This document shows positions 1-11,354 of a stretch of DNA of 64,000 nt, one piece after another (position 1 is the first letter of the stretch; the number at the start of each line of letters is the position of its first letter). The position numbers and the translations under genes are program-made. The stretch is taken from contig JAYGXS010000002.1 of assembly GCA_036362985.1 (NCBI GenBank), positions 5,299,953 through 5,363,952 of the forward strand, read 5' to 3'. Under the pieces are notes generated by a model. The model was given only the letters and a program-made list of their open reading frames with translations, was not told the origin of the DNA and made no database searches. Origin of the DNA: Ligula intestinalis (taxonomy: Eukaryota > Platyhelminthes > Cestoda > Diphyllobothriidea > Diphyllobothriidae).

Positions 1-25
1 GAGAGAGAGAGAGAGAGAGAGAGAG
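1..25. repeat. (GA)n microsatellite at window edge
   Basis: The window opens in an uninterrupted GA dinucleotide run whose true length is cut off by the window boundary. From 26 to about 700 I see AT-rich single-copy-looking sequence followed by a GC-richer patch, and no recognisable gene. Confidence 0.9.
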
Positions 26-709
26 TAAAAAACATCATCCATTCAAAACCTGTAAAATTAGGCGCACAAACTTACAGCACTGGAGACCCAAAAGAAATCC
101 ATAATCGCCAATGATTGCAATTTTCTGTTGTGAATGTGGCCAAAACTGCGATATCGCCGTCTTGGTTACGCCTGGTGTAAGCTCCCAAGGAAGAACACGA
201 CAAGATATGGACGAAAAAGAAAGCTTTGTAAAAACTTAGTACATCATACTAAAGAATCGAACGCATACAGATTCTACTAATGCGATTGTGGTCTCAAGTA
301 ATATGCGACTCCATTAGCCTCGTGACTTATGCAGCTGGGGCGTTAGAATTCTGCGCTGTGCGCTTCGTCGCATGCACTCTGTGTGGGCGCAGTGGTTGTC
401 TGACGTGCGAACGACTCATCGGGATGGCGTGCACTTTGCGTAGGCAGACCAGTCGTTTGGCGGAAGAACGACTCGACAGAGCGGCGTGTACAAGCACTTA
501 AGCAGGGCCCTAACATTTTCGAAATAATGTATACATGTCCTTCAAATAGGCGCCAATTATAAACCAAATTGGACTGCATTTAAAACGGCGCTAGCATAAT
601 AACCTCACGTACTTATGACGTCATTGTAGTTCATATAAACAAAGAGGGAACAAAGTCGGTTTATTATGAACGAAGTGTGTCAACCGACGTATATATATGT
701 ATATGTGTG

Positions 710-921
710 TATAAGAGAAGAAGAGGCAGTCTCGAAAATAGTAGGTATAATATCCTGACGTTTCGAAAGAATACAGGCTTGCATCGTCTGAGGTTGTAAC
801 ACTTATAAAGACTGTGAGGCCTGTACAAACACCAACATCCGACGATGCAAGCCCGTACGCTTTCGAAACATCAGGATATTATACCCACTGTTTCCGAGAT
901 CGCCCCTTCTTCTCATTTATT
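710..921. repeat. Inverted pair of hammerhead-like PLE ends
   Basis: Two imperfect arms (about 710-790 and 840-921) are reverse complements around a 45-50 base spacer. Each arm reads outward from the centre through a CxGACGA core, a short hairpin, then TTTCGAAACATCAGG or TTTCGAAACGTCAGG, then ATATTATA. This is the layout of the other hammerhead-like motifs in the window, but the first core base is degraded (CAGACGA and CCGACGA instead of CTGACGA). Both arms end in an AAGAAG/CTTCTT tract. I read it as two solo PLE-type terminal units inserted head to head; no PLE protein is attached. Confidence 0.6.
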
Positions 922-1057
922 TCCGGGGACATGCATTTTCGCTTCAATCAGAAAGTACACATGCGAATGAAGGGAAGAAAAAATGGCGGCTCAGTTTAAA
1001 AAGCCCTCAGAGAGCACGTCCGGAGCCGTGACAGCGACGTATTTTCTGTCTTTGTGA

Positions 1058-2535
1058 ATGCTCATTTCACCGAGTAGGCGCATGCAGTGGAGGCAGCCGT
1101 ATATACTGTTAGTCTGTGCTGTAGGTGCTGAGTCGCAAAGACCTAGGGGTAAGAATCAAGCACTCATTGTTGGGGAGGGGGATGACCGCAGCGGTGGGCG
1201 GGACTGTGGTGACTCACTCCATATAGGCGAGCATGTCCGAAGGCCCACTGCTGCTAACAAGTACGTCCGCACTGAAGGTGGCCTCTGCAACAGCCAATCA
1301 CAGATACGTACAGGCTGGTCTCTCCCGCTGGCAAATAGGACGTATGCACTCCTAGGTCGATGCAGTTTTTCCGGCCAATTAGCTTCAAGGCAACCAGACA
1401 ATGCTCGTTCTCGCTGCCACTTGCATGACTGCTGCTGAAACCGCACTTGGGACCCTGTCAATATCCTGAGCGGACGTGTTTTCCCAAGTCAGACTTCCTC
1501 CATCAATTCTCCTTTCCCTTGTGTACACAATATACTCTTCCCATTACTCTGGCTTTCATCGACTACTCTCCTCTACTAAGTAAACATGGTCTAAAGATCG
1601 CAGTTGCTGGATTTGACTTACTTAACCCTCTGCGATAGGACGTCTAAATTAGTCGCATTGATGAGGAGAACGGAGGGGAGGGGGATGGCGTTGTCGGTGG
1701 TCATCACCGTGACTGACGAGAGACTTGCGGTTGGTAAAATGGTGTCGGTGATCAACGGTGGCGGGCATTGGCAGTGAGATTAGTTGGCGCCGTAGATACT
1801 GTAAGGTTGGAGGCAGGGTTGGCAGTAGAGGCAATAATGGAAGCCAAATTCAATGTCCTCCGAGAGTTGCTGCATTGTGTCCGCAGCATTGACCGATCCG
1901 CACTCGTAATCTGCGTTGGTAGCGCAAGCATGTTGGAAGGGTTTGGCTACTGACAGTGTGGATCCGAGGCGCTCGTGACTTCTGAGTCCTCAATTGGCCA
2001 TGGCAATAGCGACTTATTTGGCTTCGTAAATTACGGCATCAGTCTCCAATGTTCTTCTTTAAACCGATTGATTATGGGCGAGGTCTTCGTAGGTCCTCGA
2101 GTTGATTTGCAATTGCCGGAAAAAAAGTGTCCTTTTATTGATTTTTGTCCTCCTTGTCGACAACTAACCGTGGCTCGATCTCCATAGAAGAGTCTTTTGG
2201 GTAGTCGCTTTGCGTCCATTCCCACCAGATGGCCGTTCCTTCGCAGTTATGCTTGCCTTAGCACGGCGTGGATGCTAAGGGTTTGCTCCAGGATTTCCTG
2301 CTATCTCAGTTTCAGTATTCTGCAGATGCAGCTGAAATGGATGTGATTCAGCATTCTGACTTGGTCGGATAAGGATGTACAGCTCTTGGCTCCCTACAGG
2401 AGTGTCATCAAGTTGGCGGCACTGTTTGTTATAACGACGAGTTCAGCGTCGCAAGTGATATAAAGAAGACATCTGACGTGTGTTTCGCCGTCGAATAACG
2501 CCTTGTTGAGATCCCCAAGGAAAAACACAATAAGA
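1058..2535 (-). pseudogene. RTE-like LINE 3' fragment, copy A (RT C-terminus and tail)
   Basis: Read on the minus strand, 2535-2030 gives the region after the RT palm of an RTE-type LINE, with blocks such as LNHIHFSCICRILKLR, NGHLVGMDAKRLPKRLFYGD and CRQGGQKSIKG. The family pattern is a Cys/His-rich helix, then MLRQ..LRW.GHL..MDD.RLPKRLFYGD, then RRQGGQ..RYKDT. Downstream, 1980-1640 and about 1220-1058 correspond to the proline/threonine/serine-rich tail that carries C2H2-like fingers in intact relatives; the fingers are decayed (TQCSN in place of a finger end). Stops and frameshifts are frequent, so this is a dead 3' fragment. Family assignment is from recall of flatworm RTE proteins. Confidence 0.6.
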
Positions 2536-3110
2536 AGAGCATAATTCTGGAATCCACCCGTAGGAGGGTTTATTGGTTCCAAAACCCAGAGGAGCTGTCT
2601 CGGGTGACTGTTGCTGGTGGTTGATCTCCAGCGCGCTCTTTGTCTCACCTCGGTGGCAAGCAGACTAGCGTGGCCTCGCGTCTGCTGTTGAAACACTGTC
2701 TACTAGAGACAGTGGCTTATAAGTGGTTTTCTGCGCGTTCTCTTGTGGCCTAATCTGCCGCCCTGGCTGCCCGCGCATGCCTGCGCGGCTTTGTGTGGGG
2801 GCGGACCGACAGCGTGACCTGAGAGTTCATCCGAGCCGCTCGGGAGGAATAATCCTACCACTGCATTGCGGTGCGCACGTCCGCGTCCGGTCCAAGGTCA
2901 TTGCTTGGGGCCAGCCAACGAACGCTATTGAACAAAGAAATCATTGAGATGGTCAGCGGCAAGCTCGACGCCTTAGGAGAGCCGACAAGGTTGCTAGCCT
3001 TTGGTCAGGCTACCATCCTAACAGTGTGCACCTTCAGTTTGGCCTTTTTTGAGGGCTGTGGCGATTCCAAAAGGAGGCCTTTGTTATTAGCTGCGCAACG
3101 TTGGCATCGC
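2536..3110. other. GC-rich unrecognised segment with a short RTE scrap
   Basis: Between two RTE fragments lies a GC-rich stretch (about 2720-3040) rich in CGCG-like words that I cannot assign. Its right end, 3110-3050 on the minus strand, contains TKASFWNRHS, similar to the ISKASQAFGRLQN.VWNRHG region of RTE reverse transcriptases. It is probably another repeat inserted into an older RTE copy. Confidence 0.3.
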
Positions 3111-3129
3111 TTTTGCTGTTACCCGTATT

Positions 3130-3750
3130 TCCCACTTTTTCGAATGCGCATTTCACCGAGTAGGCTCATGCGGTGCGGAACTATGCGACAGCGGTGAAGG
3201 CAGTGGTGTATGTAGTGTGTGTCGGTGCTCTAGGCGTTAACTTGCAATAACGACGGGAAAGAATCGAGTCCTCACTGCTGATAAAGGGAGCGGTAAGGAT
3301 GACCGCAGCGGTGAGCGGGACGTCAAAGGCAGTCGTAGCGGTGGTGAGAGCGGGGGGGAGGGTGGCGTCGTTGGTGGTCGTCGCCGTGACCAATGGGGGG
3401 GGGTTATCGTAGGGGAAATGGTGGCGTTGATAAAAGGCGACGGAGTATCAGCAGGCCATTTAAAATCACGGAGACCAGTTGTCTCCCACCGCAGCTCTAA
3501 CATACTTCCGTAGTGCTCACTAGCATGCAAGCATGCGACAGAATTTGATTGACGTTAAAGTAATTAGAAATTGTAGCCAGCACATTTAAATCTGTCAATG
3601 ATTCGAGTCGAGTGCCAATACGTAATTTATTTTAATCAAGGAGCCTCCCGAATTCGTGTTCTGTGCACTTCTGTGAATTACCTGGGAGCGTACTCACGAC
3701 TCGAAGTTTTGTTTGAAAATAACAAGTTTCTTGGGTGAGTCAGTTGTTCA
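3130..3750 (-). pseudogene. RTE-like LINE fragment, copy B (internally deleted)
   Basis: On the minus strand 3750-3460 is related at DNA level to 9070-8790, a central RT region of the same family. It then jumps directly to a tail segment (3460-3130) ending in HRMSLLGEMRIRKSG. That resembles the second half of the C2H2-like finger of the family (HRMGL.GHMRIH), with the zinc-binding His changed to Glu. The join implies a large internal deletion. Many stops; not functional. Confidence 0.55.
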
Positions 3751-3764
3751 AAGGTCAGCGCGTT

Positions 3765-4872
3765 TCACCGAGTAGGTTCATGTGGTGCGTAAATACGGCA
3801 GAGGCCGCGATTTTGTCGATGCTATAGACGCTGACTCGCAACGATGACGGGTTAGAACCGAGTCTTCATTACTGGCGGGAATGTGGGGATGACCGTAGTA
3901 GTGGGCAGACCGTCAAAGGTAGTAGTAGCGATGATGAAGACGGAGGAGGAGGCGTCGTTTGTGGTCGTCGCCGCCGTGACAGAAGCGAGACTTGCGGTGG
4001 GGAATATAGTGTCGGTGATCGAAGGCGGCGAAGCATTGACAGTGTGATCATCGCCAGCGAGATTAGTTGGCACCGTGGACGCCGTGAATTTGGAGGTATG
4101 GGTGATGAGAAAGACCATCGTGGAAGCATAAGTAGTTTCATGGATGATGGCATCAGCCTTCGCTCTTCTCCTCCAGGCTGGTCGGTTATGGACGATGTCC
4201 TCGTAGGTTGCCAAGTTGAGTTGCAGAAGCCTGAGAAGATGTCCTCGTTTCTTGCCCTTCTCGTCGGCGAGCAACTGTAGCGATATCTCTGTAGAAAATT
4301 CGTGTAGGTAGTCGCCCATCGTCCATACTCACCAGTTTGCTGTTCCATCGCAACTGAACTTGCCTCAGCATGACATAGATGCTGAGCATTCCGGTTCGTT
4401 TCAGGAATTTCGTGTTCGGAATCCTATCCTGCTCCAGGACTATGCTGAGGTGGCTAGAATGGAAGTGATTTATTTTCCTGATGTGTTTGGATTATAATAT
4501 ATGTACAGGTCTCGGCTCCATATAGGAATGCTATCGACATGACGGTCTTGTTCATCTTAAATTTTAGTTTTCATTTGAAAACCGTGGTGATTCCACATGG
4601 AGGCCTTGGAAATCAGTCAAAAAACTTCTCCGTCGCTTCTGGTGTTGCATTCTAGCGTACTTTCAAGACAGGTGAAGTTGTCCAAAGTTTTGAGTTGGGT
4701 GCCGTCAACACCGATTCGAGGAGCACTGTATTCTGCCCTTAGTACCGGTTGGTACCGTATTGATTGTTAGCCCGAAATCGACGCAGTCGACGGCAAAGAA
4801 GTCCAGGCTACTTTGTATGTCTTATCATGCCGCGGCATTGAGGAGGCAGTCAGCCGCGAAGAGCAGGATGTG
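3765..4872 (-). pseudogene. RTE-like LINE fragment, copy C (RT palm to tail)
   Basis: The longest RTE piece here. Minus-strand order: RT catalytic block at 4860-4849 reading FAAD where the family has FADD, then DFFAVDCVDFGLTINT, GVDGTQLKTLDNFTCLEST, ISKASMWNHHGFQMKTK, FLYGAETC, then MLSIYVMLRQVQLRWNSKL and MDDGRLPTRIFYRDIATVAR (4390-4240). A Thr/Pro-rich tail follows to about 3770 with degenerate finger motifs. In intact members the tail carries C2H2-like zinc fingers. First catalytic Asp is Ala, and stops occur between blocks. The element neighbours two further copies of the same tail, so the region is an array of 3' fragments in one orientation. Confidence 0.65.
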
Positions 4873-5345
4873 AAAATAAGCGTTGATGCGTCAATGCACA
4901 ATGATAGTGGAGGCAGTGGTTTATGCTCTGTTTCGGTGCTGTAGGCGCTAACTCGCAACGAAGACGGGTTAGAATCGAGTCCACATTGTTGGTGGGAGTG
5001 AAGGGATCACCGTACCGGTGGTGAGACCTCAAATTTGGTCGTAGCGGTGATAAGAATGGGGGCAGGGGAAGTGGCGTCGTTAGTGATCGTCACCGCGACC
5101 GAGGCGGGAGGGTATGGAAGGGGAAACAAGGTGTCGGTGTTCAAAGGCGGCAGGACATTGACAGTGAGATTAGTTGGTGCCGTGGATACTGGAGGGTTAC
5201 AAACAGGGTTGACAGGAGAGGCAATTGGAAAAGAAAAAGTAAATGTTGTCCGAGTGTTGCTACATTGTGTCCGTAGCATTGGCTGATCCATGCGCGGAAT
5301 GTGTGTTGGCAGCGTTGGGAATGTTTGGCTATTGATGGCATGGAT
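4873..5345 (-). pseudogene. RTE-like LINE tail fragment, copy D
   Basis: Minus-strand reading of 5340-5010 gives MDQPMLRTQCSNTRTTFTF followed by a Pro/Thr/Val-rich stretch and DSILTRLRCELAPTAP. This is the same decayed finger tail as copies A-C: the block around 5160-5340 parallels 1780-1960 and 4040-4130. It abuts the CR1-like LINE on the other strand at about 5350-5370. Confidence 0.55.
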
Positions 5346-5369
5346 CCGACGTAATTGAGACTTCTGAGT

Positions 5370-6010
5370 CCTGTTTCTAATCAAGCGCGCCTTTACTAAG
5401 TTTGATAAAGTTGTATTTGGCAAGGTCTTTGGCATGTTCGTACGACCCCAACGGGAGTTGCCATCCAAGCCTGGAGACATTGGACAGCCAAAGACAAAAA
5501 AACCTCGAAAGGGTACAAAGACACGCAACAAAATTAGTACGATGCCAACGGAACCTTCCTTATGAGACGCGATTGGTAAATCTTGACTTGTTTCCTCTGG
5601 ATCTCAGACAGCTACACGGGGACCTAATCCAGGCATTTCGAATGCTGCGTAGTCAGGATTGCTGCCTCCAAAAAATGACTTCTTTGAGCAGGCTACTACC
5701 ACTAGGCTGCGAGGACACCCCCTCAACTTACGTGTGACTGGGGCAAAACTTGACCCAAGGAAATTCCTTTTCTCTAAGAGGGTAATCCGGGCATGGAATG
5801 CCCTTCCTGCTAATACTGTCATGACCCTGTCCGTGAATACTTTTAAAGCAAAAATTTACCAATTTAATGAGTATCGTCACCATTGATTGCTCGGAATCCA
5901 AATTTAAAGTGCTGTGAATCCAAACAGTGAAGTGCTGCGAAACTAAACACTGAAATTCTTTAAATATATATATAAAAAGTAATATAAAAGTATTATTATC
6001 ATTATTATTT
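5370..6010 (+). pseudogene. 5'-truncated CR1-like LINE (C-terminal ORF2 plus tail)
   Basis: The plus strand carries the C-terminal part of a CR1/Jockey-like ORF2: IKRAFTKFDKVVFGKVFG, then after a frame change LERVQRHATKLVRCQRNLPYE, LVNLDLFPLDLRQLHGDLIQ and, after another frame change, LRGHPLNLRVTGAKLD and FSKRVIRAWNALPANTVM, ending near 5886. The matching region of the long copy is 34970-35470. The 3' end carries a TATATATAA/ATTATT tail (5963-6008), consistent with the simple-repeat tails of CR1-type LINEs. The abrupt 5' start fits target-primed 5' truncation. It is better preserved than the RTE fragments beside it, so probably younger. Confidence 0.75.
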
Positions 6011-6660
6011 AACCAAATGAGTTTCAGCCATTATCTAGCTATGACGTCTCTGCTCACTATGCGATCGGCGCTGATCGCGTCTGAGGTCGCATCTACCGCA
6101 CCTATGCTCCTAGGCTACGCGGCCATGTCATGCCCTTTCTCATATCGACCGAATGCTGACGACATGGCAGGTTCCTCTGCTCTTGACACAGCAAAGACGT
6201 ATCATGGACGCATCCCCAGCTCTTCGGGACGTTCTCGTGACTTCGAGGTCTCCTCCTCGTATGCTCCTTCGGATGTCAATATTACTCGCCATGGATGCCA
6301 TGGCTGCCGCCAACATTCACAGAAGCATCATGCCCCTATCATTCACATTCACATACTTTTCCCCACGAGCGACAGTTTTTCTCCTAAAAACCACAAATGA
6401 CATTCCATTTTGGATTATGAGCCAGCCTTAGGAGTTTTTTCACTGTCTGCTCTTCTTCCTCAGTTACACTGCTGGCTCGTGTGAACTGAGTGTCAGTGTA
6501 TTACTTGAAACAAGTGAGTAGTCGTCTAAAATTGTGTCAAAGACTTCTCTGGAAGGCTCGGATGTGCCGATGCATTTCTTAAATGCTATGTACCAAGAGG
6601 GAGTTCAAAGGCGTTTGCCTATATTTCCTTTAATAAACTTGACTTGACTTGACTTCTGTT
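6011..6660 (+). repeat. LINE-like 3' end with (TTGAC)n tail
   Basis: The segment 6340-6640 is related in order and sequence to 35790-36000: a CCCACGGGCGACAGTTTTTCTCC-like block, a CACAAATGRCATTC-like block, and a GAGGGAG.TCAAAGG block near the end. This copy finishes in tandem ACTTG units (6637-6655), the other in CTGAA units. Pentamer tails after a shared 3' sequence are typical of non-LTR retroposons. The open frame at 6017-6400 has no recognisable domain and may be incidental. Confidence 0.5.
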
Positions 6661-6889
6661 ATGCGATTTCATTCTATGAAAATTGAAACTGTTGTATGTC
6701 CCATTCATTATCAAACTTATGTAACAACAAGATGCAGTTAAGGAGCTGTCGCGAAATTTTCTGGATTCAATACATCCTGCTGCCTACGCTTGTTTTAAAT
6801 TTGTTGTATATGCATCGGTTGGTCTACTATACCGATAACAAACCGATTTTCCCCTTCTTTGTTTATTTAAACTAAGACAATGAGGTCAT

Positions 6890-8160
6890 AAGCGCACAAA
6901 GATTGCACCATTTTGAAAGAAGCCAAATTTGACCTATATTTTGCGACATGTTCAAGTGGGTTTCTGCAAAAATAGAAGGAATTGCGATCACCAGAATCAT
7001 ACTTTACTTGTCTGAGTTTTTGAAGATCGTAGGATTCAGTTGGACGAAATGATGGTTTACTTTGATGTGACATCATTATTCAGATAAATTCTACCGGGAA
7101 TCGGCACAGGCCGTCTTATGCAGGAAACTTGATGAGCCGTACGACAAAACCCAGAGTTCGCTCAAAACTGAACACCTCAAGAGGCTGTTTGAATTCTGCC
7201 AAAAGACATACTTCACCTTTGCAGGAGAGACCTATGAGCAAATCAAAGGAACTCCGATGGGCTTTCCAATCTCAGGTTTAATAGCAGAATTGGTCCTTCA
7301 AGATCTGTTGGCGCCTTTATGTTGCCGACACGCTTGTTATCGTCAAAAGGAACGTGCCGCATATTTTCCATGATCTTCTCAACTTAATCTACCCAGATAT
7401 AAAATTCACGAGGGAAGAAGAAAGGGATCAGCGACTACCCTTCCTCGATGTACTTGTCATGCGGACTTCCGATGGCAAAATTAAAACAACTGTCTTCAGG
7501 AAAACGACGCATACAACACAGCTTCTCAATTTCCACAGCAAACATCCGATGGCTCACAAAGGAAGCTCTTAAGAAGAATCTAGATCTATTGCAGAAATCC
7601 GGAAGAAAAGGCACGTGAGGCCCGATATCTGCACGACCAGGTAATGCAGAATGGCTATCCAAAGGCCTTCATAAGCCGATGTGTACATGCTCGCCCTTCG
7701 AATACTCAACTAGGAACAACCCGTATGGTATGACATGCGCTGTTATACAGCGAGGATATGTTGGAAGCGACCAAATGCATTGGGGCGGGATAGGTGTCTA
7801 AATGAACAACCTTTCAAGGCTACCATGCGCAGCCGAATTATGCAAATCAAGGACCGTTTAAATCCCAGTGAGCAGTCAAGCGTCGTCTATTGTATACCAT
7901 GCCTAAATTGTCTCTGAAACTACACAGGACAGACAGGACGTATGCTTGGTATGCGCATACGCAAACATAAGCAGACGGTACAACGGGGTGACGCATCATC
8001 GCAGGTGGCCGTCCATACCTACGAGAGCGGTGACGAGCAGCTGCGACTGTAATCGCGCACGCCGGCAACAAAACAGGCCGCGAATTAACTAAAAGCCTGG
8101 GCCTCGGATGAGAACTCAGTCAATCGATTTATCGATCTGGCGCCACCATAAATCGCGCTG
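6890..8160 (+). pseudogene. Penelope-like element, RT plus GIY-YIG endonuclease (broken)
   Basis: Plus-strand pieces in several frames follow the PLE order. An N-terminal RT segment has DEMMVYFDVTSLF (about 7045-7080), then KTYFTFAGETYEQIKGTPMG and ISGLIAELVLQDLLAPL (7205-7320). The palm motif reads YVADT (7318-7332) where PLEs have YVDDT. Next come DIKFTREEERDQRLPFLDVL and KTTVFRKTTHTTQLLNF (7395-7535). The GIY-YIG endonuclease is at 7825-8050: VVYCIPCLNC, a stop, then NYTGQTGRMLGMRIRKHK, with the PLE-type Cys pair before it. After a frameshift, HAGNKTGREL at 8061-8090 belongs to the C-terminal tail. About fifteen residues between the GSP block and the palm motif are missing. A hammerhead-like motif follows at 8286. 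Confidence 0.8.
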
Positions 8161-8285
8161 CGCAGGCATCTACGGAATTATGACACTCGTGGTTGACAGC
8201 TTTCCCCCTTTCGCCCTCCCTTCATAATGGTTGATTGGTTCCTGCGTCCTATAACTGTTACTTGTCGTTCGTTTCTGCCTTTTAT

Positions 8286-8336
8286 CTCTGAGGATGGACT
8301 CTAGAAAGAGCCCGAAAGCTCAGACAAGTAAAATTA
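8286..8336 (+). ncRNA. Hammerhead ribozyme-like motif of PLE
   Basis: Core order CTGAGGA, hairpin GGACTC/GAGCCC around a short loop, GAAA, CTCAGACAAGTAAAA. It lies about 230 bases after the last PLE tail codons of the element at 6890-8160, the position in which hammerhead motifs are known in Penelope-like elements. The sequence following it (acctgggatgcgaaaa) recurs near 28140 after another PLE tail. Confidence 0.6.
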
Positions 8337-8569
8337 TGATTCTGGTGATCGCAACGCCTTCGACTTCTCCATCTACACACGTACCTGGGATGCGAAAATT
8401 TGCCTCAATTTCTGTACACTGTCAAAAGTTGCACTTTTTGGCCATTATGAATTATTTTTCCGGTTTTGTATATTTTGTGTACACAAATATAGTCATTGTG
8501 GATGGAAGACGATTTTGCTTAAAATTCTGGAATTATATTTACAAAATAAAGTTTATCACTCTCTCTCTC

Positions 8570-9070
8570 TCAAAATTGCGGTAGGCATTTGATCGGGATG
8601 ACAGAGAATAATGAGATTGAAGAGAGTGGGAGTCGGCACGTGGGTCAGATTCACCTCTTTGGTCATTGTGATTGCTTCGGAGACTTTCCGTTGTCAGTGA
8701 CATGCGCAGTCATTCCGTCGTGGGGCTGACCCAACCTGTGCGTAAACCGCTCAGGATAGCCGAATTTCTGCATGAGTTTACACAGCTCATCTTAAATCAC
8801 AGAGACCAATTGCCTCCTACTGCAGGCCTTAAATATTTCCGTAGTTCTCACTAAGATCTAAGCACGCGTGGCAGAATGTGGTTTGCAATAAAAACGTCAA
8901 AAATCCTGGCCAGAACATTTAAATCTGCAAATTAATTTATGGTTTGACTTAAGTTCCAACGCGTGATTTAATTAAGGAGCCTCCTGAATTCCTGTTCTGT
9001 CTACTTCTGCGAAATCTACGTCAGAGTGTACTCACGACTCGAATTTTCGATTGAAACTAGCAGGTTAGGC
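8570..9070 (-). pseudogene. RTE-like LINE RT fragment, copy E
   Basis: Minus-strand 8790-8590 reads LMQKFGYPERFTHRLGQPHD, GMTAHVTDNGKSPEA and THVPTPTLFNLII. This closely follows the RTE pattern in which an RT helix (LWKIMQKFGCPERF) precedes the QGCVLAPTLFSL block; the conserved QGC is lost. The upstream part, 9070-8790, is related to 3750-3460 in copy B but is frameshifted. It carries no tail and is a dead fragment. Confidence 0.65.
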
Positions 9071-9074
9071 TTAA

Positions 9075-10025
9075 TTATTCGCATACAGCCACTTCCTTTC
9101 AGCCTTTAGAATCCATCGTGATTACGTGCCTAAACGCTAGATAAAAGTCACATGGTTTTCGGGAAATGCCAGCTAATGTGAGCCCGCGACCACTCTATCG
9201 GAAGATAAAACGGGATTGAAAGCATCCTCAACTATTGGTGGCGAAACGCAACACCAATGGCTGTCAAAATATACTAGTGTCCATACGGAGACGAGGCATC
9301 AAACGAGGGAAAACATCCACTAAGGCCGACAAGTATAGCTAGAAACTCAAATCACTGATCGAAAGTGACAGTGGACGCGTTAACATAGCAAAGCCGGCCA
9401 AGCTCACCGAAGCGTATGGACGTAACAAAAAACTGTTCCGGTGAACAACGTTAAGTTCTCAGACTTCCAATTTCCGGAAATTTCACCTTCGGGAAGTTGA
9501 GTAGTGCCAATTTTCTGTAGTAAGTGGTTCTGACGGGCAATAAAAATAAAGCTTTTTAAAACGGCCGTGTGTGCAATTTACGTAAATTTAGTTGAAAACA
9601 ACAGTGAATAAGATTTTTTTTGCCAAACTACAACTTTCAAATAAAACAAAAGGTAAATTATACGAAACAGCGTAAGTTTATGTTGGATAGTCGCCTTACA
9701 CTAGATAAATGTGTGAACGTACGTTCACCGATCAGTTTTGTGGGATGAACGCGTTCCGTGGCACCTCACAGGCAGCCACAAATTGACCAGTTGTGGCCGA
9801 GAATTAATAACCGATTTATAACGGAGACTGGACTCGCCCTTTAACCATCATCCACCCATACTGAATCCATTTTTGGCAACTAGCGAGGCTGGAACCCGTC
9901 CTCTGATGGTTCAATGTCTGTAGGAGTCTGTTATTCAGCACAACCGCGCTGACTCATTCTGCTTGTGTTCTGTCAGGGCTTAAACGCATGCCTTATCGTC
10001 TACTCCGCGCGCTATCGGCCCATTC
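9075..10025. other. No gene recognised
   Basis: The plus strand at 9290-9440 contains a charged stretch (KPAKLTEAYGRNKKLFR) that might be a PLE or LINE N-terminal relic, but I cannot confirm it. The block 9840-10020 looks like a dispersed repeat by composition. Nothing else is supported. Confidence 0.4.
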
Positions 10026-10029
10026 GCCG

Positions 10030-10830
10030 CTTCACACGCGCATACGCTTAAAGGTAATCGATACTTCCGCCCTCATCTGATTGGCGGCAGCCGACAGAGC
10101 AGTCATCGCGCAGCCAAAGCTGCACTCAAACACTAAAACCTCGCAGACATACACACAACTGGCACATAGAGGTGGTCTGGGCCGGCAGTTTGTCCTTCGT
10201 TTCTCCGTGAAGGATGGGCGTAGTTGAGAACAGTATATGCGCATTGGCTACTGGAAACGTTTTCGATGCAGCTTGGCTCAGGCACCTTCCAAGAAGTTCG
10301 AAAAATGTGTATATTGCCTAGACCACGTGTTCTTACAATAGACTCTATGTCGAATAGTCCCGTCAAACCTGTTGCTGAAAAGTAATTTGAGGAATGGTAG
10401 CAATCCGGACTTTTCTCCTTCAGATGTAAATGTTATGGTCGGGTGTGTCTGATTTATGATATGCACTAGAGCTGAAATGTTGGTTTGTTCCGATGCAAGC
10501 GCGAATCTATCATACATGTAACGTCTGTAGTACGTAAAACTATTTATCTATTAGGAAAGTTGTACAATTCTAGTTTGCCGATGAATATATTCGCTAGAAG
10601 CGGACCCAGGGGCGAGCCCATACGTACTTCGTCCAACTGCCTGTACAGATTTTTTCAAATAGGCACTGCACAATCAAGGTACATTTTAGAAGTAAATTCC
10701 CCAGTTCATCTACCAGCATTAACCATAAGTTTAACTCCAACTCTAAATCCCCTGGAAGTCAATACAAATCCACTGAGCGTTTCTATTTTCCTGCCCTGCC
10801 TAGAGATCTACATAAACTAGCATCACTTAA
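10030..10830 (-). pseudogene. Penelope-like element fragment, minus strand
   Basis: On the minus strand about 10730-10560 reads CLFEKIC, then RQLDEVRMGSPLGPLLANIF and IGKLELYN, the PLE RT core pattern (QIDGVAMGSPLGPLLA). The palm block follows at 10525-10500 as RYMYDRFALAS, where PLEs have YVDD. NQTHPTITFTSEGEKSGLLP and WSRQYTHFSNF follow down to about 10285. The piece below 10240 should hold the endonuclease linker but is too degraded to read. An ACACGTGT-like GC-richer stretch runs to 10030. Stops and frame changes throughout; inactive. Confidence 0.7.
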
Positions 10831-10839
10831 CGCCGCATT

Positions 10840-11340
10840 TTTTCCATAAAGAGACAAAAACATTATAAGCAGTGAAAAAAACAATTTATATGAAAAGCAC
10901 ATAAATCAGGTGAAAAGGGCCAGGCCTCTCTATACATGATAATGACGGTTTTTCACACAGCATCAGATGAGTTTTGGTAGATCACTCCCAGAAATCGGCT
11001 CCTAGCATTAAGGCGACTCCTTTTATCTGGCAACGTTGGCTGTCTGCTTAAGAGAGACCGAGCGGCTTTACTGACCTTGAGGGAGTCGAGTTCATGTCCC
11101 GATTCCGGTCTCACTGTTGGCCGGTGCAGAGCGCCGACCATTGCAGTGCTTGCACGGCGATCGGAGGAGAGAGGCGGCCTGAGGGCAAGAGTTTTGTTCG
11201 ACTTGTTGCACAATTTTCCAATTTTCTGTGACAAATATAAATATAATTAATAAGTGTGCAAATCGTAATAATATCTATGATGTTTTTTAATAATATACAA
11301 TACATAAGTATTGCTTTCATCAGAGGAAGAAGGGGTAATT
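10840..11340. other. Unrecognised repeat-like segment
   Basis: Minus-strand frame 11234-10953 is open for 93 codons (with LLSRQPTLPDKRSRLNARSR). It has a biased, repeat-like composition and I recognise no domain. It may be part of another mobile element. Confidence 0.25.
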
Positions 11341-11354
11341 CATGAGCTAAAGTT

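Noticed and set aside
3852..4348. 155- and 159-codon minus-strand frames as host genes
   Set aside because: They are two frames of a decayed RTE-like LINE C-terminus and its Thr/Pro-rich tail.
9290..9440. Possible PLE N-terminal domain (KPAKLTEAYGRNKKLFR)
   Set aside because: Too short and without neighbouring PLE blocks in the same orientation to support a call.
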